Below are positions 1 through 8,773 of a stretch of 64,000 bases of DNA, piece by piece (within the stretch, counting starts at the first letter, position 1; each line of letters starts with the position of its first letter). The translations under genes were made by a program, and so were the position numbers. The DNA is from Acinetobacter sp. ANC 5054 (GTDB lineage Bacteria > Pseudomonadota > Gammaproteobacteria > Pseudomonadales > Moraxellaceae), in contig NZ_NEGG01000006.1 of NCBI RefSeq assembly GCF_002135295.1, positions 121,538-185,537 of the forward strand. The letters run 5' to 3'. The notes under the pieces were generated by a model. It had not been told where the DNA came from, made no database searches, and saw only the letters and a program-made list of their open reading frames with translations.

Positions 1-309
1 GCCAAAGAATTGACTCTGACTGCGCGTATTTTCGATGCTGAATATGCCAAAGACATAGGCTTAGTGACACATTTAAGTGAGCAACCCTTAGTCCAAGCAC
101 AACAACTTGCCGAAGAACTAAGTCAACGTTCTCCAGATGCTTTAGCTGCTGCCAAACAGGTGCTTGATGCAATGGAACATCGTCCAAAGCATTCGCTTCG
201 TTTGGAAAAAATTTGGCAACTTAAATTGTTACTGGGCAAAAATAGCCAATTGGCACGTAAAAAAGACAAGAACCCTGAGGTTCAATTTTTACCGCGCCAA
301 TATAAGTAA
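1..309 (+). CDS. Enoyl-CoA hydratase/isomerase (crotonase) family, C-terminal part
   Basis: The reading frame is open from base 1, so the gene begins upstream of the window and only about the last 102 residues are present. The visible part (AKDIGLVTHL, then an alanine-rich helix SPDALAAAKQVL, then a polar C-terminal tail) matches the trimerisation end of crotonase-fold enzymes, which act on acyl-CoA thioesters. The catalytic oxyanion-hole region is outside the window, so the substrate cannot be inferred. It lies 33 bp before a dehydrogenase and may share its transcript. Confidence 0.75.
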   Translation, partial: AKELTLTARIFDAEYAKDIGLVTHLSEQPLVQAQQLAEELSQRSPDALAAAKQVLDAMEHRPKHSLRLEKIWQLKLLLGKNSQLARKKDKNPEVQFLPRQYK

Positions 310-342
310 ACTAGCATTAAGCAAATAGATTGAGTAGCGCAT

Positions 343-1212
343 ATGGCTTTTGATCGTAATACAAAAATTGCATTTCTTGGCATGGGATTAATGGGCAGCC
401 GTATGGCAACTCGTCTGATTCAAGCGGGTTTTGAAGTGGCTGTATGGAATCGCACGGCTGCTGCCTGCGATGAATTGGTAACCATTGGCGCGACAGCGCT
501 TAAGCTTGAACAGATTGCAGATTATCCTGTGATTCTGTCTTGCTTAGCCGATGATCATGCGGTCAATGCGGTATATCAACAGATTGCAACTTTTCTTCAA
601 GCTGGACAAATTTGGGTGGATTTTTCCAGCTTATCTGTCAAGCAAAGCTTGCAATTGGCAACGCAAGCGCAAGCCCAAAATGTCACTTGGATTGATTCCC
701 CTGTTTCAGGCGGAACTGCTGGTGCTGAACAAGGTACATTGGTAATTTTTGCTGGTGGTGATGCACAAACTATTGAAGATTTAAACCTGATTTATAATGT
801 GCTTTCGCAGCGTGTAACACGTATGGGTGACAGTGGTACTGGTCAAGCAACCAAAATTTGTAATCAATTGATCGTTGCTGCCAACAGCACCTTAATTGCT
901 GAAGCTGTGGCCTTGGCATCCGAAGCAGGTGTGGATACACGTTTACTTGCACCTGCCCTTGCAGGCGGTTTTGCAGACTCAAAACCCTTCCAAATTTTAA
1001 CGCCGCGCATGGCAACACATCAATTTGAACCCGTACAGTGGAAAGTTCAAACCTTATCTAAAGATTTAAATAATGCTGTGCAATTGGCAGCGCAATTTAA
1101 TTTAAATATACCTGTGGCGAGTTTGGCCCTTGCACAATTGAAAGCACACCAAGACAATGGTTTTGCTGACAAGGATTTAGCGACGGTAATTCAACATGTT
1201 GAAAAAAGCTAA
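343..1212 (+). CDS. NAD(P)-dependent oxidoreductase, 3-hydroxyisobutyrate dehydrogenase / tartronate semialdehyde reductase family
   Basis: 289 residues, the usual length of the beta-hydroxyacid dehydrogenase family. Residues about 11-25 carry the Rossmann motif GMGLMGSRMA. Around residue 121 the substrate loop SPVSGGTAGAEQG is clear, and around 171 GQATKICNQL provides the catalytic lysine. The family reduces small 3-oxo acids or oxidises 3-hydroxy acids in the cytoplasm. The next gene encodes a hydroxypyruvate-isomerase-like protein, and the pair is typical of glyoxylate/tartronate semialdehyde metabolism (GlxR-Hyi). That context favours 2-hydroxy-3-oxopropionate reductase, but the exact substrate is inference. 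Confidence 0.8.
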   Translation: MAFDRNTKIAFLGMGLMGSRMATRLIQAGFEVAVWNRTAAACDELVTIGATALKLEQIADYPVILSCLADDHAVNAVYQQIATFLQAGQIWVDFSSLSVKQSLQLATQAQAQNVTWIDSPVSGGTAGAEQGTLVIFAGGDAQTIEDLNLIYNVLSQRVTRMGDSGTGQATKICNQLIVAANSTLIAEAVALASEAGVDTRLLAPALAGGFADSKPFQILTPRMATHQFEPVQWKVQTLSKDLNNAVQLAAQFNLNIPVASLALAQLKAHQDNGFADKDLATVIQHVEKS

Positions 1213-1254
1213 CATCCGTTATATTCAATTTAAATTGCTACAAGGAAGATCTGC

Positions 1255-2037
1255 ATGATTCAGCTCGCGGTTAATTTATCCATGATTTTTACTGAAGTAC
1301 CGTTACTAGAACGCTTTGCTTTAGCACGCCAACATGGATTTAGTCATATAGAAATTCAGTTTCCATATGAACTTAGTATCGAGCAGATTCAAACCCAACT
1401 CACCGTTAACGATTTGACCCTGTGCTTAATTAATGTGCCTGCGGGTGATTTAATGCAAGGTGGAGATGGGCTTGCAGGCGTGCCAGGTCGTGAAAATGAA
1501 TTTCATCAAGCATTGGAATTGTGCATCCGTTATGCCACAGCCTTAAATGTACCAAGTGTGAATATTTTGGCAGGTAAACAACCGCACGATGCCGATCTAC
1601 TGCCTTGCTTAAATACCTTATCGACCAACTTAAAATTGGCATGTCACATGCTGTCTGAACATCATATTCAGCCTGTATTTGAAATGATCAACGGTACGGA
1701 TATGCCGCGCTTTTTAGTGCAGAACATTGCACAAGCGCAGGAAATGTTAGAAGCAGTACAGCATCCACTATTGAAAATGCAATATGACTGCTACCACATG
1801 GCCATGATGGGTGAAGATATTTTGAGTAGCTTAGCTGAAAATATCCAAGACATTGGGCATATACAATTTGCAGATTGTCCGGGACGTCATGAACCTGATT
1901 CAGCACAAATTGCATTTGCAGATATTTTCAAATGGCTCAATCACAGCGATTATGCAGGTTATGTCGCTGCGGAGTATCGACCACGAACCAATTCATCGCA
2001 TTCTTTTGCGTGGAAAGACAAATACTTCCCTAATTAA
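1255..2037 (+). CDS. Hydroxypyruvate isomerase family protein (xylose-isomerase-like TIM barrel)
   Basis: 260 residues, the normal size for Hyi/OtnI-type TIM-barrel isomerases. The N-terminus (AVNLSMIFTEVPLLERFALA) and the metal/substrate elements FEMING, KMQYDCYHM, GHIQFADCPGRHEPD and GYVAAEYRP match the family's conserved Glu, Asp/His, Gln and Glu ligands. Members interconvert hydroxypyruvate and tartronate semialdehyde or related 3-oxo acids. It follows the dehydrogenase by 42 bp on the same strand, consistent with a two-step pathway. A start at 1255 is preceded by AAGGAAGA, a good ribosome binding site. Confidence 0.8.
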   Translation: MIQLAVNLSMIFTEVPLLERFALARQHGFSHIEIQFPYELSIEQIQTQLTVNDLTLCLINVPAGDLMQGGDGLAGVPGRENEFHQALELCIRYATALNVPSVNILAGKQPHDADLLPCLNTLSTNLKLACHMLSEHHIQPVFEMINGTDMPRFLVQNIAQAQEMLEAVQHPLLKMQYDCYHMAMMGEDILSSLAENIQDIGHIQFADCPGRHEPDSAQIAFADIFKWLNHSDYAGYVAAEYRPRTNSSHSFAWKDKYFPN

Positions 2038-2125
2038 GCCCTTGAACTCAAGCGAGTTGATTTGAAATTCATCAACAAAACGGCTATATTAGAACATGTA
2101 AAATTGTCAGGAAATCATACCCTCT

Positions 2126-2518
2126 ATGAATTTAGAACCATCGCCCAGCGCTTCTAATTCTCACGATCTCGCAAATATCAAAGATGTACAAGCTTGTTTA
2201 GCTGTTGTACGTGAAGCACTTGAAGATGTAAAAGCCAAAGATATTGTTGAACTTGATATCAAAGCAATCAGCAATGTCGCAGATGCGATTGTAATTGCGA
2301 GCGGTACTTCAACTCGTCACATTAAGTCTCTTGCAGACAACGTGGCAGAAGAAGCACGTAAAGCTGGATTCCGCCCGATTGGCGTTGAAGGTGAACGTGA
2401 TGCAGAATGGATCCTGATTGATCTCGGTTTTGTAGTGGTACATGTGATGTTACCTACAGCACGTAAATTCTATGATCTAGAAAGCTTATGGCGTACAGCT
2501 CCAGAAACTGTAGCTTAA
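2126..2518 (+). CDS. rsfS: Ribosomal silencing factor RsfS
   Basis: 130 residues. The core VREALEDVKAKDIVELDI, then ADAIVIASGTSTRHIKSLAD and the tail EWILIDLGFVVVHVM/ARKFYDLESLW are diagnostic of RsfS (DUF143/Iojap). RsfS binds uL14 on the 50S subunit and blocks subunit joining when nutrients are short. The first 20 or so residues are a variable extension. A strong terminator follows directly, so it ends its transcription unit. In many relatives it sits near nadD, which is not the case in this window. Confidence 0.93.
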   Translation: MNLEPSPSASNSHDLANIKDVQACLAVVREALEDVKAKDIVELDIKAISNVADAIVIASGTSTRHIKSLADNVAEEARKAGFRPIGVEGERDAEWILIDLGFVVVHVMLPTARKFYDLESLWRTAPETVA

Positions 2519-2525
2519 GCTTCCA

Positions 2526-2557
2526 GAAAAAAGCGACCTAAATAGGTCGCTTTTTTT
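2526..2557 (+). terminator. Rho-independent terminator after rsfS
   Basis: GCGACCTA and TAGGTCGC form an 8 bp stem with a 2-base loop. An A-tract precedes it and a T7 tract follows it. It also fits as a bidirectional terminator for the convergent gene at 2609. Confidence 0.85.
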
Positions 2558-2608
2558 ATGAGCTTTAATCTATCCTTAAAATGTCTTTTCTCACTTCAAT
2601 CTTTTTCA

Positions 2609-3226
2609 TTAGAGCAATTGATGTAAGTCGACATCTGGAAAATTGGCTTTAATTTTTAGCTTAGTTTGCGCATAGACTTGGTCTGCGCGCATTGGCCCAT
2701 AAAAATCACAAAAGACCTCATAAATACTGGTCAACACTTGCGCATAACGAGTCAAAGGTAAAAATTCCACAAAACTGGCACTATTAATTTGTGCATTGGC
2801 AGCTATCGCTAGCCCCATCTCTTCCAGCTGAGTAATGACCTCAGCCCTAAAATCTGCTTGATCTGGCGTTTTAACCAACTGCAAGACATCATCTGTAAAT
2901 GCTAAAAATGCATCACTGATATCCGCTGAAATCAACTCTACTACTTTTGCCTGTTGCTGGGGTTGTTCGCTGCGCATCAACACCTGCTTTTCTAGGCTTG
3001 AAAGTTCAAACAATACTTGTTTCAACATCTCTTTACGATAAAGCCGCAGCTCATCTGTAGTACAAATATCATTTAAAAAGCGATTTAATACAAACGCAGG
3101 TTGCGTGCTGTATTGCTGCTCCCAATGTTGTAATGCGCCTTGTAACATCGAACCATCTAGGAATTGCTCTAAGCCTTTTTCTAAAGCTGAACGGCGTTGT
3201 GCGATGTTTAACAATTCTGTGGTCAT
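2609..3226 (-). CDS. Conserved hypothetical protein
   Basis: 205 residues, soluble and mostly helical, with no signal peptide or membrane segment. I do not recognise a named family. It contains several helices rich in Leu/Gln (TDELRLYRKEMLKQVLFEL, QPQQQAKVVELI). It starts 15 bases after the ammonium transporter gene on the same strand, so the two are probably co-transcribed. A role tied to ammonium uptake is only a guess from position. The start at 3226 is preceded on the coding strand by GGAGCGGAGTCC, which gives a usable binding site. Confidence 0.6.
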   Translation of the reverse strand: MTTELLNIAQRRSALEKGLEQFLDGSMLQGALQHWEQQYSTQPAFVLNRFLNDICTTDELRLYRKEMLKQVLFELSSLEKQVLMRSEQPQQQAKVVELISADISDAFLAFTDDVLQLVKTPDQADFRAEVITQLEEMGLAIAANAQINSASFVEFLPLTRYAQVLTSIYEVFCDFYGPMRADQVYAQTKLKIKANFPDVDLHQLL

Positions 3227-3240
3227 GGACTCCGCTCCTA

Positions 3241-4572
3241 TCAGTGACGTTTAGTCATATCATCAGTTTCAAAAGTCACATCTTTTTGAAACTCGGGATA
3301 AGACAACTCTGCATGCTCGGTATAGTCCAAACCACGCTGCTCATGTTGTTTACTTACCCGTAAACCGCCCAACAATTTGTCCAAAATTTTGAAGACGATG
3401 AGTGCCACGCCGAAGCCCCATGCGAAGGCAACTAAAACACCTAAACCTTGTACAGCAATCACTTCACCGTTAAACATATTATTTTCAAGGAATATACCTG
3501 CGGCTAAGGTTCCCCATGCTCCACAAAAACCATGCACTGTGACAGCATCTACCACGTCATCAAGTTTGAGCTTTTCCATCAGCATAGGTAAGAAAGTTAC
3601 CATCAGCCCCGCACATAGTCCTGTGACCACTGCATAAACAGGCGACATCGTGGCACAGCCAGCGGTAATCGCAACCAAACCACCAAGTGAAGCATTAATA
3701 GTGCTACGAATTAATATTGCTTTAGAACGAAGCAAGCATAGCAGCATGTATGCAACCGCAGCGGCACATGCGGCAAGATGCGTATTTAAGGCGATACGAC
3801 CAACACTAACATTGGCGTTAATAGTTGACCCTGCGTTAAAACCAAACCATGCCAGCCATAAAATGAAACCACCCAATGCCACTAAAGGCAGATTATGCCC
3901 TGGCAAATAATGGCTCTGTCCATTTCGTCCAAAGCGACCCAAACGTGGACCTAATACAATAATTCCAGCTAAAGCGACCCAGCCCCCCATCGAATGCACA
4001 ACGGTTGAACCTGCAAAATCAATGAAGCCTAAAGCCTTTAACCAACCATCACCGCCAAACATGCCACCCCACGCCCAACTCCCAAAGACTGGATAAATCA
4101 AACCCGAAACTACAGCCGCACTGACCACATAGGCCACAAAGTGAATACGCTCTGCCATTGCACCACTGGCAATCGTAGTTGCCGTTGCAGCAAACATCAT
4201 TTGGAAGAACAATAGATTCCAGTGCCAATCATCAAGTTGATCCGGTGCAAAATGACTTAAGCCAAACCAGCCCGTCGTATTTACACCAAACATGATGCCG
4301 AAACCTACCAACCAGAACACTAAGCCACCAAGGCAAGCGTCCATATAGTTTTTCATTAAGACATTAACGGTGTTTTTACTACGAACTGAGCCACTTTCAA
4401 TCATGGCAAAACCCGCTTGCATAAAGAACACCAAAATACCGCCCATTACGACCCAAATACTGTCGAGTGAAATGCGGATTTCTTGAATATTACTGGCCAT
4501 TTGTTGCTCTGTGGCCCAACATGGTGATGCGATCAGGCTGAGCAACAACCCGAGCAGATAGATATTTTTCAT
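3241..4572 (-). CDS. amt: Ammonium transporter (Amt family)
   Basis: About 443 residues with a cleavable signal peptide (MKNIYLLGLLLSLIASPCWA) and about eleven membrane segments. Amt signatures are present: FFMQAGFAMIESG near the N-terminus, DFAGSTVVHSMGGWVALAG with the first pore His, and TVHGFCGAWGTLAAG with the second. It conducts ammonium/ammonia across the inner membrane. The start at 4572 was chosen over an in-frame ATG at 4617 for three reasons: it begins a proper signal peptide, GGGGGA sits upstream, and a probable sigma-54 promoter overlaps the longer version. No glnK gene is adjacent in the window. Confidence 0.93.
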   Translation of the reverse strand: MKNIYLLGLLLSLIASPCWATEQQMASNIQEIRISLDSIWVVMGGILVFFMQAGFAMIESGSVRSKNTVNVLMKNYMDACLGGLVFWLVGFGIMFGVNTTGWFGLSHFAPDQLDDWHWNLLFFQMMFAATATTIASGAMAERIHFVAYVVSAAVVSGLIYPVFGSWAWGGMFGGDGWLKALGFIDFAGSTVVHSMGGWVALAGIIVLGPRLGRFGRNGQSHYLPGHNLPLVALGGFILWLAWFGFNAGSTINANVSVGRIALNTHLAACAAAVAYMLLCLLRSKAILIRSTINASLGGLVAITAGCATMSPVYAVVTGLCAGLMVTFLPMLMEKLKLDDVVDAVTVHGFCGAWGTLAAGIFLENNMFNGEVIAVQGLGVLVAFAWGFGVALIVFKILDKLLGGLRVSKQHEQRGLDYTEHAELSYPEFQKDVTFETDDMTKRH

Positions 4573-4600
4573 GATTATTCCCCCAAAAATAACCATGTTG

Positions 4601-4616
4601 TGCAAAAAGAATACCA
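4601..4616 (-). promoter_or_regulatory. Probable sigma-54 promoter of amt
   Basis: On the minus strand the site reads TGGTATTCTTTTTGCA, with GG and GC exactly ten bases apart as sigma-54 (RpoN) requires, and TTGCA matching the -12 element. The predicted transcript would begin near 4590, giving a leader of about 18 bases that carries the GGGGGA binding site for the start at 4572. Nitrogen control of amt by sigma-54 and NtrC is known in proteobacteria. Use of this site is inferred. No NtrC boxes were confirmed. Confidence 0.5.
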
Positions 4617-4617
4617 A

Positions 4618-4943
4618 ATTTCAGACAATTAATTATTTTTCAATGCATTGCATCACAAAAGCAGATAGAAGCTGCGTTCTATAATTTTGAATAGATATGA
4701 TGAAATTTCATATGTAACAAAATAGCGCATTGAGGAGTATTGTTTTTTAAGATGGCGCATGAATTTGAATCAGATCTGAAGATCCACATTTAATTTATGC
4801 ACTTTTATTGTGAATGATCATTTTGTGTCAGTTTTCTGGCATAAAAAAACCACCCGAAGGTGGTTTTAATTTCCTAAATCCCGCTTTATAAAAGAGGAGA
4901 AATTAAGTCCCCCTTTGTCAAAGGGGGATTTAGGGGGATTGTA
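4618..4943. other. Intergenic region between amt and pntB, with terminator and repeat
   Basis: This stretch holds the upstream region of amt, an AT-rich segment without a credible gene, the terminator of the pnt operon, and a short G/C-run palindromic repeat. No open frame with coding character was seen. Confidence 0.7.
4846..4868 (-). terminator. Rho-independent terminator after pntB
   Basis: AAAACCACC and GGTGGTTTT pair around a CGAA loop. Read on the minus strand the stem is followed by a run of T. It is placed to end the pntA1-pntA2-pntB transcript. Confidence 0.75.
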
Positions 4944-4945
4944 TT
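4908..4945. repeat. Palindromic CCCCCTTTG/CAAAGGGGG repeat
   Basis: TCCCCCTTT and AAAGGGGGA form a 9 bp perfect stem with a 3-base loop, followed by TTAGGGGGATT. An imperfect copy (CTAAATCCCGCTTTATAAAAG) lies just before it. Runs of this kind (AATCCCCCTAAATCCCCCTTTG type) occur as dispersed intergenic repeats in bacterial chromosomes. Here it abuts the 3' end of pntB. Confidence 0.5.
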
Positions 4946-6398
4946 AGTGTCCGCCACCATTAATGGCTTTCGTCATATCTTCCACAACTTTCTTGGCATC
5001 ACCGAAAATCATCATGGTCTTGTCGTTATAGAACAAGTCATTGTCTAGACCGGCATAACCTGTCGCCATAGAGCGTTTGATCACCATAATGGTACGCGCT
5101 TTATGTGCTTCTAAAATCGGCATACCGTAAATTGGAGACGTTGGGTCATCTTTAGCTGCAGGGTTCACAACGTCATTTGCACCAATCACCAGTACCACGT
5201 CTGTTGCTGGGAAGTCCGAGTTGATCTCGTCCATTTCCAAGATGTCTTCATAGGCAACGTCTGCTTCTGCAAGCAATACGTTCATGTGGCCAGGCATACG
5301 ACCTGCCACTGGGTGAATCGCAAAACGTACTTTTACGCCCTGTTCTTTCAAAATTTCACACAACTCTTTTACTGCATTTTGTGCACGACCTTGCGCCATA
5401 CCATAACCCGGTACAATCACAACGCTGTCCGCATTTGACATCAAGAAGCCAGCATCATCTGCAGAACCTGAACGGTGGTTACGCTGTGCTTGTTCGCCTT
5501 TATCCGCTGAAGCAACTGCTGCACCACCCATCGCACCACCAAACAATACGTTGATGATTGAACGGTTCATGGCTTTACACATGATGTAAGACAGAATCGC
5601 ACCAGATGAACCGACAAGCGAACCAGCAACGATCAGCATGTTGTTTTCTAGGGTGAAACCAATACCTGCTGCTGCCCAACCTGAGAATGAGTTCAATAGC
5701 GATACCACAACTGGCATATCACCACCGCCCACTGGCGCAATCCATACCCAGCCAAATGCCAGCGCAAGAACAGTCATTGCCCAGAATGCATTCATGTTGC
5801 CTGTGGTAAAGAAGTAAACACCACATGCCAACATTGCAAGGAAAATAAGTGCTTGAACAGGTTTAACCCAACCACCAGAAATAGTTTTTGCCCATTTCTT
5901 CGCAGCCAATTTACCGTAAGCAAATACAGACGCAGTAAAGGTAATCGCACCAACGAAACAGCCCACAAACAATTCAAATAAATGAACTTTGCTCATATGT
6001 GCGTGTTCAACACCCGCTGCTGTTAATGCTTGCTCATTTTCAGCAAACAAAGCGGTGAGTTGGTTATTATGTAGAATCGCAGCAATGGCAATGAGTACCG
6101 CAGCCAAACCCACCAATGAGTGCATTAAAGCTACAGTTTCTGGCATTTGCGTCATTGGTACTGTACGTGCACGTGCAATACCAACCACTGCACCCAATAC
6201 CATTGCACCACCGATCATCCAAATCACTGGATGATCTGCAACAAAGAATGTGGTAATAACCGCAATCGCCATCGCGATCATACCGTAACGGTTACCTTGA
6301 ATCGCAGTCTTAGGACCTGACAAACCACGTAAGGTTAAGATAAAGAGAACGGCACCAATCAGGTAGAACCAATCCGCATAGTCTCGAATAAATTCCAT
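4944..6398 (-). CDS. pntB: NAD(P) transhydrogenase subunit beta
   Basis: 484 residues, full length for PntB. The first half is membrane-embedded with repeated hydrophobic helices. The C-terminal domain III binds NADP(H) and shows GYGMAQGRAQ, HPVAGRMPGHMNVLLAEA and VLVIGANDVVNPAA. With the alpha subunits it couples proton entry to hydride transfer from NADH to NADP+, supplying NADPH. It is third in the operon pntA1-pntA2-pntB, starting 3 bases after pntA2. Confidence 0.96.
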   Translation of the reverse strand: MEFIRDYADWFYLIGAVLFILTLRGLSGPKTAIQGNRYGMIAMAIAVITTFFVADHPVIWMIGGAMVLGAVVGIARARTVPMTQMPETVALMHSLVGLAAVLIAIAAILHNNQLTALFAENEQALTAAGVEHAHMSKVHLFELFVGCFVGAITFTASVFAYGKLAAKKWAKTISGGWVKPVQALIFLAMLACGVYFFTTGNMNAFWAMTVLALAFGWVWIAPVGGGDMPVVVSLLNSFSGWAAAGIGFTLENNMLIVAGSLVGSSGAILSYIMCKAMNRSIINVLFGGAMGGAAVASADKGEQAQRNHRSGSADDAGFLMSNADSVVIVPGYGMAQGRAQNAVKELCEILKEQGVKVRFAIHPVAGRMPGHMNVLLAEADVAYEDILEMDEINSDFPATDVVLVIGANDVVNPAAKDDPTSPIYGMPILEAHKARTIMVIKRSMATGYAGLDNDLFYNDKTMMIFGDAKKVVEDMTKAINGGGH

Positions 6399-6401
6399 GA
6401 A

Positions 6402-6722
6402 TTAGCCCTCTTTTTTCTTTTGCTTAGGTTTGAACATTTCAAGCATACGTGCAGTTACTGCGAAACCACCAAAAATGTTGATACTTGCAAGAAATACTGC
6501 AACCGCACCTAAAATGCTCACGGCGTTAATGCTTTGGAACTGAACGCTAGCATCGACAATACCTGGGATACCCACGGTTTGAATCATCGCACCTACGACA
6601 ATAATTGAAGACAATGCATTGGTTACAGCCATTAAAGGCGTATGTAGTGCTGGCGTTACGCCCCAAACTACGTAGTAACCAACAAATATTGCTAGAACAA
6701 AAATAGTAATCGTTTCAACCAT
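6402..6722 (-). CDS. pntA2: NAD(P) transhydrogenase subunit alpha, membrane part (PntAB)
   Basis: 106 residues with three or four membrane helices ([48 protein letters not shown]). It corresponds to the C-terminal domain II of the single-chain E. coli PntA, encoded here as a separate gene, an arrangement known from Rhodospirillum rubrum and Acinetobacter. It lies between the soluble alpha gene and pntB, 11 bases from the former. Confidence 0.93.
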   Translation of the reverse strand: MVETITIFVLAIFVGYYVVWGVTPALHTPLMAVTNALSSIIVVGAMIQTVGIPGIVDASVQFQSINAVSILGAVAVFLASINIFGGFAVTARMLEMFKPKQKKKEG

Positions 6723-6733
6723 GATGATTCTCC

Positions 6734-7861
6734 TTAACCACGTTTCAGCAGCACTTGGCCGCCATGAGTGACAAGTAGTGCTTTTTGAATTTCTTCTTCA
6801 GGATTAACTGCGAAATTCTTTTCGCTATCAAACATGGTATCAATGAAATTCAGTACGTTACGCGCATACAGTGCCGACGCTTCAGTCGAAACTGTAGAAG
6901 GAATATTTGGAATACCGAGGATTTTCACGCCATTGGCAGTCACGACATTTTCGCCGCATACAGAGCCTTCAACGTTACCGCCAGATTCAACCGCCATGTC
7001 TAAAATGACAGAACCCGGTTTCATCTTCGCTACGGTTTCAGCTTTAATTAAGCGAGGTGCATCACGACCCGGCAATAACGCAGTCGTAATCACGATGTCC
7101 GCATTGGATACAGCTTTGTCGACAATAATCGCTTGATCGCGAATATAGTCTTCACCCGGCATCCAGCCATAACCATTTTTCGCAGCATCGGCTGCTTTTT
7201 GTTGTTCTTCAGGGGACATTGGTACGTCTAACCATTTACCACCCAAAGATTCAACTTGGTCACGTGCTGTAGGACGTAAATCAGTTGCTTCAACCACCGC
7301 ACCTAAACGTTTCGCGGTTGCAATTGCTTGTAAGCCTGCAACACCCACGCCCATAATCACGACACGCGCAGGTTTAACAGTACCCGCTGCTGTCATCAAC
7401 ATTGGGAACATACGTTGATATTCTGCTGCAGCCAAAAGCACAGATTTATAACCTGATAGGTTGGCTTGAGAAGAAAGTACGTCCATGTTTTGCGCACGAG
7501 ATAAAGTACGTGGCAATAACTCCAATGCAAATGCAGACACGTTTTGTGACGCAAATTGGTCAAGTTCGGTGTTGCGGTAAGGGTCAAACATGCCGACAAC
7601 GGTAGTTCCCGCTGTAAGCTTTTGAATTTCGTCACCTTTAGGCGCACGAACTTTCAAAATCATTTGACTACCGGTATAGGCATCATCCGTAATTTTGGCA
7701 CCAACTTGTTCATAGGCACTATCGATGTAGGCAGCTTTAACCCCTGCTCCACGTTCAATAACAACACTATGACCAGCGCTGATCATCTTCTTTACTGTTT
7801 CAGGCGTCGCAGCGACGCGATTTTCACCGACAACAGTTTCGGCTGGAATTCCGATCTGCAT
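6734..7861 (-). CDS. pntA1: NAD(P) transhydrogenase subunit alpha, soluble NAD(H)-binding part
   Basis: 375 residues, related to alanine dehydrogenase. Residues 1-20 ([20 protein letters not shown]) and the Rossmann motif [19 protein letters not shown] near residue 170 identify domain I of proton-translocating transhydrogenase. The RQD-loop region is seen as [14 protein letters not shown]. It passes hydride between NADH and the PntB-bound NADP+. It is the first gene of the pnt operon. The start at 7861 is preceded by a weak AGGA on the coding strand. Confidence 0.95.
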   Translation of the reverse strand: MQIGIPAETVVGENRVAATPETVKKMISAGHSVVIERGAGVKAAYIDSAYEQVGAKITDDAYTGSQMILKVRAPKGDEIQKLTAGTTVVGMFDPYRNTELDQFASQNVSAFALELLPRTLSRAQNMDVLSSQANLSGYKSVLLAAAEYQRMFPMLMTAAGTVKPARVVIMGVGVAGLQAIATAKRLGAVVEATDLRPTARDQVESLGGKWLDVPMSPEEQQKAADAAKNGYGWMPGEDYIRDQAIIVDKAVSNADIVITTALLPGRDAPRLIKAETVAKMKPGSVILDMAVESGGNVEGSVCGENVVTANGVKILGIPNIPSTVSTEASALYARNVLNFIDTMFDSEKNFAVNPEEEIQKALLVTHGGQVLLKRG

Positions 7862-7879
7862 GAGCGTTCCTCAAGCTAA

Positions 7880-8773
7880 TTTTTCTTAAGCAAACATCGC
7901 AATCCGCGATGTCTCCCCTCAGGATGTGTTTTTTGTACAATTTTTGGATTCTAATTGAACTTTTTTAAAATACTACCCAATATTTATTTAATAAATGCCC
8001 ATATTTTGAACTGACGATTCATAAAAAATATGATGCTATACAGCACTTATTGATTTTTATTTTTAATGGTATGAATAATTTTTATACGTACCAACCCTTT
8101 TAAAGTCTTCCATTTGGTGTTTTTTGACTTTTTTTAACATTTCATCTTGTTCAATATTCGACTCATTGATGATTGTGACATTTTTAGCGTTCATAACCAC
8201 GGGCAGCAAAATTTCCAATCTACAGTCCAAGCCCATACGATTCAGCCCACTTGCAAAAAACTATTGCTTAGATTGGCTTTAATGACATTTTCAACGTACA
8301 CATGCCGAGGCAGCTTTGACTGAAAAATTGGTATTTTCTGTCAATTAAGCCACTACCATTCAAGGCAAGCTGATCAATGGGGATTTTTGAAATTTGACTG
8401 TTTTATATTCATTTTACTTATGCTGCTTAAGTCTAAAGAGTTATAAAAATTATAAGAAAATAAATTTTTTAATATTTTGCACCATGATGAACCCGACTTC
8501 CGTTGGCTTAATCGCGGTTATTTTGCATCAAATTGGTGCATAAATAGTTTATTCTTATCAATCTTTAAAGTTTTAAGTCTAAATCGTGGCTTCATTTTTT
8601 GTTTTTTCAGTAATTTGAGCGCATCAGTTCAAAATATTTCAGCTCAAATGGCTGCGAATCACACAATTTAGTATGCTTTTTTGGAATGAAAGCCATGATT
8701 ATTTTACATTTCAACTTTTAATTCTGGGCTTTTATACTGTCTGCATGTCCGCCGAGATAAGAATGATAATGTC
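7880..8773. other. Long intergenic region with a decayed gene
   Basis: About 890 bases between the divergent pntA1 and EamA genes. The part nearest 7861 should hold the pnt promoter. Bases 8063-8400 contain frame-broken coding remnants, annotated separately. The remainder is AT-rich. A 64-codon plus-strand frame at 8477-8671 has no coding character. Confidence 0.6.
8063..8400 (-). pseudogene. Decayed gene of unknown function
   Basis: Three minus-strand pieces in different frames join end to end. The first contains KIPIDQLALNGSGLIDRKY, the second SKLPRHVYVENVIKANLSNS, and the third GLNRMGLDCRLEILLP running to a TAA at 8063. Each piece reads like ordinary protein, and the frame changes at short homopolymers (near 8260, a run of A on the plus strand) are what single-base indels would leave. 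The last piece alone (8063-8236) could still make 57 residues. I do not recognise the family. Confidence 0.5.

Noticed and set aside
4573..4617. Longer N-terminus for the ammonium transporter
   Set aside because: It would include the probable sigma-54 promoter and bury the signal peptide. The ATG at 4572 has a better binding site.
8477..8671. 64-codon frame on the plus strand
   Set aside because: Composition is low-complexity and AT-rich, with no binding site and no resemblance to a protein family. It lies in a region of decay.
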